Assembly (NCBI GenBank): GCA_001600055.1
Contig: BCIV01000001.1
Coordinates: 1,543,774-1,607,773, forward strand
Length of the DNA stretch: 64,000 bases
Direction: 5' to 3'
DNA from: Filobasidium wieringae
Lineage: Eukaryota > Basidiomycota > Tremellomycetes > Filobasidiales > Filobasidiaceae
The translations under genes were made by a program, and so were the position numbers. The first letter of the stretch is position 1; each line of letters opens with the position of its first letter. The notes below the pieces were generated by a model. The model did not search any database. It had not been told where the DNA came from and saw only the letters and a program-made list of their open reading frames with translations. Shown here piece after piece: positions 59,379-64,000 of the stretch.

Positions 59379-61425
59379 TTAATTCGTCATCATATCGAAA
59401 ACTCGGAACTGTTTGATGTGCTTCTCGGGTGCTGCTGGATGCTGCGTCCAATAGCTTTCTATACTCCAATCGCCTACATGCCGGGGCCATTCGCCGTTGA
59501 TTTTAGCGTCCCACAGCAGGACCTTGATACGTGCAGCTGCTTGCACAGACTTTGTAATGTAGGCAGTTTCACCTTCTTGCAGACTTGGCAGTTTATGGAG
59601 GAACTTGTTCTGCAACGAGAGTGTGCAGGTGCTTTAGCGTCTGACCTTTACAACCGGAAATTCACACCTACGACAAGTCGATGATCAAACTGGACAGGCA
59701 ACGTGGGACCATCCTTTTCGTCCTGTAACATCGCCCAAAAGCGATATCTATACTCGGCGTCGGCCGTCACTTGATCCTTACACATGTAGCAGTAATCCCC
59801 TGAGAAGCTGAGGGCGGAGACATCAGTACGATTGACCACGTGGATCGTTCCGGATCACAATCACCTTCGTTCGCAAGGGATACACCATTTGACCATGATC
59901 TTGGAAGGCTTGCCAACTCCCGGAATCGTCTCAACCCGTGCCTTGATTCGGAACCTATTCGGCACAGTAGTATTCTGGAGGACTTCGCGTATAGACGAGA
60001 CGGGTTGAGAACTATGGATTGTCCGGATCTGCGTATTTACAGTAGCTGCGATCGAAACCATGTCAATCACGGCCTGCTTCGCTGTAGCAGTAATCCTGCT
60101 TACTGTCCCAATCTGACAATCCTGACGATTTCTGAGGTTCAGTTGAGGGTATGGGTTCTTTAAGGACGTCTTCTTTGCGGCTGTTCCGGTAAATAGCTTA
60201 GTTAAGAACGGATCCGATAACGGCAATTCTAGCGGCTCACCTTAGTAATTCGACTACTAGAGGGTCAGTCACGTTCAGTCTCCTCCATCCGATACCATGT
60301 GAGACCTTCTCGTTGTTCTTTAGGTTGATCTGTTCGTGCAAAGCGCCTTGTAGGTTTCCATTGCGCATAGCGACTTTCACATTTCGAAGATACAACCACT
60401 CCCCAATTTGGATCGACTGTAATACCGCCTCAGAGGCGTTGCTGTCCCAAAGAGTGATTTCCGTGACCATCTCTGGTCGGATATCCTCGTTTTCCTCGTT
60501 GATCTCTTTTATCCGAGGTTCATCGACGAATTCCTCGTTCCGGGTGTAGTCTGTCACATATAGCTCAAACTTTCCTTGGACATGGCGATCCTCTTGTGTA
60601 GCTACGACCTATATAATCCGGTCAAAGACCATAAGCGTAATCACAAGTGTATGAGCAAGCCGTGGGCTTACCTCGACGACTAGATCACAAAACACACCCG
60701 CCGTCATCTCGCTCATCTTGATCCGCTTGTCTCCTCCAACAGCTCGTATCTCTACCGGACCATTGTTTCCATCAGTGTTCCCTCCGACCTCCGGTCGCGC
60801 TATATAGATCCACCAATCCTTGAGCCGCATCATGGCTTGTTTCTCCTGAGGACTGATGATTGGGTTTTTGATCGCATGACGACCGGTCCCGTAATACTCA
60901 GTATGGGTATCATCACTGTTCAAGGCTAGACAAGCCCATTGCCACCCTCCCCTTCCTTGAGTCCTTCCACCTAACCGCCTACGACCTTCCGGTGCAGATG
61001 TGACCTATTTCAAACGAAAGCCTGACTCGTCTCAATAATCCAAAATTCTCATTCTATAGACACCTTCCTACTCACGAAAAAGTCTCGAACCAGTATAACG
61101 CTGCCCGCTCTCAGATCCGACCCGAAACTCAGTTGTTCCGCTGAGAAGATCGTCAAGATGAAGAAATCATCTCTCGGGTCCACGCTTGGGTCTTGTAGCT
61201 GAATATTATACCTATGATCACCTACAAAGGAAGTCCGCACGTTCATTCAGTCCATATCTCTCTGATCGAGCTTGTCATGAACTTACTAGCAGGTGAACTT
61301 TTGGGAGTATACTTTATACTTCTAACGACGGCGATCACATCTCCTCTTTCCCCTCGTTTATTAACGATCCCCGTATCCCTCTCCACCCATCGGCTTAAAG
61401 GACGATAACAGAGTTTCTTCTCCAT
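59379..61425 (-). CDS. POT1: Telomere end-protection protein Pot1
   Basis: Binds the telomeric 3' overhang and recruits shelterin partners. Exon 1 (61287-61425) and later exons give OB1: CYRPLSRWVERDTGIVN, IAVVRSIKYTPKSS, RYNIQLQDPSVDPRDDFFIL and RAGSVILVRDFF. Then EKQAMMRLKDWWIYIARPE, OB2 with GVFCDLVVE and VTEITLWDSNASEAV, IGEWLYLRNVKVAMRNGNL and ALHEQINLKNNEK. The C-terminal region has IVNT-like strands, VKWCIPCERR and DYCYMCKDQVTADAEYRYRF, a paired C-x2-C zinc site as in the Pot1 C-terminal domain. It ends KQFRVFDMMTN. The ATG at 61425 is the first in frame, only 49 bp from the stop of the upstream gene on the same strand. Confidence 0.85.
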
Positions 61426-61474
61426 ACCTAAATAATTATGCTATCCCCCTCTCGACACATCAGCCCAAACTTGC

Positions 61475-62600
61475 TTATCTATCCTCCACACTCAATCTCA
61501 CCTGGATCTCCAACCCTACAGCCTTCTGTAAACCCCTCTTATAGATCTCCTCGACCCCCTGCTTAGCTTTCTCCTGAGCTAACCTGCGTTCATCTTCAGT
61601 CAAGACCTTTGTACCTCCCTGACCGGCGGCTTCCAAAGCTCTCGAAGCTCTGCGTTCCGCCTTTTTCTGCAATTTGAGACGTCTTTCCATCTGAGATGTA
61701 AGGACGGGTCCTTTAGTTACAGAAGCGGATGAGGGGTGGATAGGGATCTCTACGAATACTTCTAGATTCGCGGAAGGGGTTCGGGTCTCTTTTCGGTGGA
61801 TCGCAGTTGGGGCTACAGAAGGACCGGTAGTCTTAGTCTTCTTCACCCCTCGTTCCCCCGTCCCAGCATCTCCTGTCGAACCCGGTCGACCGGTCGGATT
61901 CGGATTGATAGTCTTTGCTACGGCTTGTTCAGGTTCTTTCCTTTTCCTTGACGGACCTGCTTGAGCGTTCTGCTTGATCTGTTTGTTCGAGCCGGGCACG
62001 GGTTCTAATCCTCCTTTTACCGGGCTTTTTGGGTCGTCCTCCGGAGTGGATTGGGTATGGAACCAATCGGATACTCCTGGATCTGTAGAAGAGTGTCGTC
62101 CTGGTTTAACGAGAGACGCAAAAAACGTTATCATATGACTTACCGTAGAAATCGATCTTCTTCAGAGTTTTCTTTATCGAGCAAGAGATGATGACGTAAG
62201 TACCTCTAGGGAAATGGATCTCTATATCTTTTCTTCCACAAGAATGATCCGTATGTGCGCTGGTCACTTTCATATCCTGTGCGTCAAGGTATAACCTGAA
62301 GGGATCGTTGCGTTTCATACATTCTTGCAACCAATCGCGATGCCTTTTCAAGCTCTCCACGTTCTTTGAGACACTTGTAACTTTTATCTTAGCGAGACAA
62401 GTATGGGTGTTATTTCGAAGTCCATAGACTCCAAGTGTCATGTGGAACTCGGTATCCTTTGTTCCATGTTTGAAGGATTCCAATTTAGTTGGGATGCTGG
62501 ATCCTTTTGGGAAGGTCGCGCCTGGAACCAAAGCCGAGTAGTTCACTCGGAGGTCGTCTTTCGGACGTTGGGCAGGTGGTTTGGGAGGTTTCTCTGGCAT
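61475..62600 (-). CDS. Unrecognised protein directly upstream of POT1
   Basis: Two exons joined as FYDPGVSDWFHTQS give about 365 aa. The N-terminal half looks like a compact beta-rich domain (NYSALVPGATFPKGSSIPTK, FHMTLGVYGLRNNTHTCLAK, DPFRLYLDAQDMKVTSAHTD, GTYVIISCSIKKTLKKI). The second half is disordered and Lys/Pro rich with a KRKEPEQ nuclear-signal-like patch, then a basic helix (ERRLKLQKKAERRASRAL) and a C-terminal helix. I do not recognise the family. The stop is at 61475. A GTGAGA donor just before it and a TTATTTAG acceptor ending just before the POT1 ATG would give an alternative short tail, but not a fusion to POT1. Start is the ATG at 62600. Confidence 0.7.
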
Positions 62601-62891
62601 TGTCAAGATGCGTCGTGTGAGGTATATAGGTATATAGAGTGGATATGTTGCCACTAGACGAGGTGTTGGGTATAGGATGATCAGCTCAGTCAGGGGTCAG
62701 CTCACATCGTCAACATCGCGCTCGCCGTTATAAATACAGTCATGTCCGTCCGTCCAGTGCTCAGCGCAGTCTCTCCGTCTTTCTCTATGACGATATCATC
62801 CTCCTCTCATTTATAGATCTCCCTACTCCTCCTCGTAATCCAGCGACAGCTCATCCCTCTTGCCTCAGGATAACATGCCAGCGTACTTCCA
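62601..62891. promoter_or_regulatory. Divergent promoter with an upstream ORF at 62875-62895
   Basis: About 290 bp between two start codons. A seven-codon upstream ORF (MPAYFQ then TGA) starts at 62875 on the plus strand; its stop overlaps the main ATG of the next gene as ATGA (62892-62895). Confidence 0.5.
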
Positions 62892-64000
62892 ATGAGCAAC
62901 CAAAAGAAACAACGTCGCCAGATCAGCGATGCCCTTGACCCGATCGCCGCGACCTTGGCAAGTTCCGGTAATACGCTGAGTATCGTCAAGGAAGCGCTCA
63001 TGACGCCCTTTCAAGGGGAAGCAAGAAGGGCAGAGAACCTGAACAGGCTTCATGAACGTGAGTGATTCAACCAAGGTCAGGCTTCTGAGGTTGTGTGTTG
63101 ACGATGGAAAATGTCGATCGTACAAAGTGGTACCGCAAGTAATATCCGCCCGATCGTTACAATCATCCGGGGTAGCCTCACGGGCATTAGGATACGGGTC
63201 GCATACATCCCACCTGGCCTTAATCCCCTCTGCTTCATTCACAACACGTTTGGGACATTATACAACTCATATCCCTTACAAACAACCTCCGGAAACTTCA
63301 ACCTCGCTCGCTATTCTGGAAAACGTACCGACGTTGTTAACTCTCTCGATCCCTCCTTCCAAGACAACCGAGGATGATCCTATAACCAAATCGGAATTGG
63401 CAAGGTTGACGGATAACTCGGTCTCCCTTCTAAGAGGATTCAAGGCCACCATCCCTACTTCCGAACTAGCCAAACAGAGAAGACGAAGGGTCCGCGGAGG
63501 AGTAGCAGACGATGATCTTCTCCTCGAAAGTTCCAAAATCGGGTTAAAAAAGCTTGGCGATAGGGCTCGAGGGTTATTGACTGAGGGTGAAGAACAGACC
63601 GAAGCGGATTTGGAGGAAGAGAGGACGAGGGCTAGGAAGTTGAGGAGAAGACGGTTGAGGAAAGGACGAGCGGGAGGGGAGAGGGATGGGCCGGCCGCTG
63701 TGGAAGGGTTGGGCATCGACGAGCTGACTAGACAGGTCAAGGAAATCGCTATGGATAAAGACAACTTGAAAGTCAGGAAGGTCAGTTTCAATTCCTGTCT
63801 TATGGAATAGGTGTGGCGTTAGCGAGTTTGCTAAATGAGCTCTACTGGCTTACAGAACTTGATCTCAGCGGAAATTGAGAGCGTTACTGCCAAGATTGAC
63901 GCGCTCGAAATCATTCGACGACGATTGGAGGGTAGTATGACTCGGATGCAAGAGGAAGAGCTCGAGCTAGATGACGAGCGTGAGTGCAGAATGTATATAC
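62892..64000 (+). CDS. Unrecognised charged, coiled-coil protein, 3' end outside the window
   Basis: Three exons are visible: 62892-63057, 63191-63780 and 63856-63979; the next donor GTGAGT begins at 63980 and the window ends in that intron. Exon phases agree (166 + 590 nt is 252 codons). Protein features: SNQKKQRRQISDALDPIAAT; NTLSIVKEALMTPFQGEARR; a Thr/Pro-rich segment; ITKSELARLTDNSVSLLRGF; a basic stretch (KQRRRRVRGG, RARKLRRRRLRKGR); then heptad-like helices (NLISAEIESVTAKIDALEII, RRRLEGSMTRMQEEELEL). No named domain. A helical scaffold or nuclear role is possible but unproven. Start is the ATG overlapping the uORF stop. Confidence 0.65.

Noticed and set aside
61426..61474. Fusion of the unknown upstream protein with POT1
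   Set aside because: The possible GTGAGA/TTATTTAG splice puts the POT1 exon in the wrong phase and reaches a stop after about ten codons. Two genes are more likely.

Overview
The window is intron-rich nuclear DNA of a fungus, most likely a basidiomycete yeast of the Tremellomycetes (Cryptococcus/Kwoniella/Tremella relatives). The reasons are: almost every gene is broken by short introns of about 50-70 bases with GTRNGT donors and YAG acceptors; the proteins have fungal architectures (PSD2 with C2 domains, samB/MUB1, IMA1, GID8, CBP4); and there is a CAP59/CMT1-type GT69 mannosyltransferase, a family expanded in capsule-forming Tremellales. The assignment to lineage is inference.

Layout. 0-7 kb: an S/T-rich single-pass membrane protein (+) and a large C2-domain phosphatidylserine decarboxylase (-). 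8-18.9 kb: MUB1/samB, a CBP4-like mitochondrial assembly factor made of tiny exons, 20S proteasome alpha4, an RS-like nuclear protein (all -), a Pcd1-type Nudix hydrolase (+) and mitoribosomal mL46 (-). 19-24.5 kb: a visibly G+C-richer block with a GPI-type aspartic protease (-) and, divergently, a HEN1-type small-RNA 2'-O-methyltransferase (+). 24.6-33.6 kb: APQ12-like protein, a TPT-family transporter, APC11, a GH128-like glucanase and IMA1 (all -). 33.8-46.2 kb: CBC2 (+), CMT1-like (+), bL21m (-), TRAP-alpha (-), GID8 (-), MDE1 (+), SDE2 (-), RPT2 (+). 47 kb: an intron-containing tRNA-Lys(CTT). 47.4-48.6 kb: a Ca3427-like periplasmic-binding-fold protein (-). 49-61.4 kb: three genome-stability genes in succession, a BLM/Sgs1-type RecQ helicase (-), RDH54/RAD54B (+) and POT1 (-). 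An unresolved small spliced transcription unit lies between RDH54 and POT1. 61.5-64 kb: two unrecognised proteins, the last cut by the window end.

The genes are mostly independent housekeeping units, often as divergent pairs sharing 260-740 bp promoters (14621-16062/PCD1, protease/HEN1, IMA1/CBC2, GID8/MDE1, SDE2/RPT2, RecQ/RDH54). Protein-degradation genes recur (MUB1, alpha4, APC11, GID8, RPT2). No mobile element, CRISPR array or gene cluster of an obvious new system was seen. The observations most worth following are the HEN1 homologue, the APC11 variant, the extreme exon miniaturisation of CBP4, alpha4 and RPT2, and the cryptic spliced unit at 58.4-59.3 kb. Coding models were built by eye from splice consensus and reading phase. 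For MUB1, the protease, HEN1 and APC11 the summed exon lengths are divisible by three.
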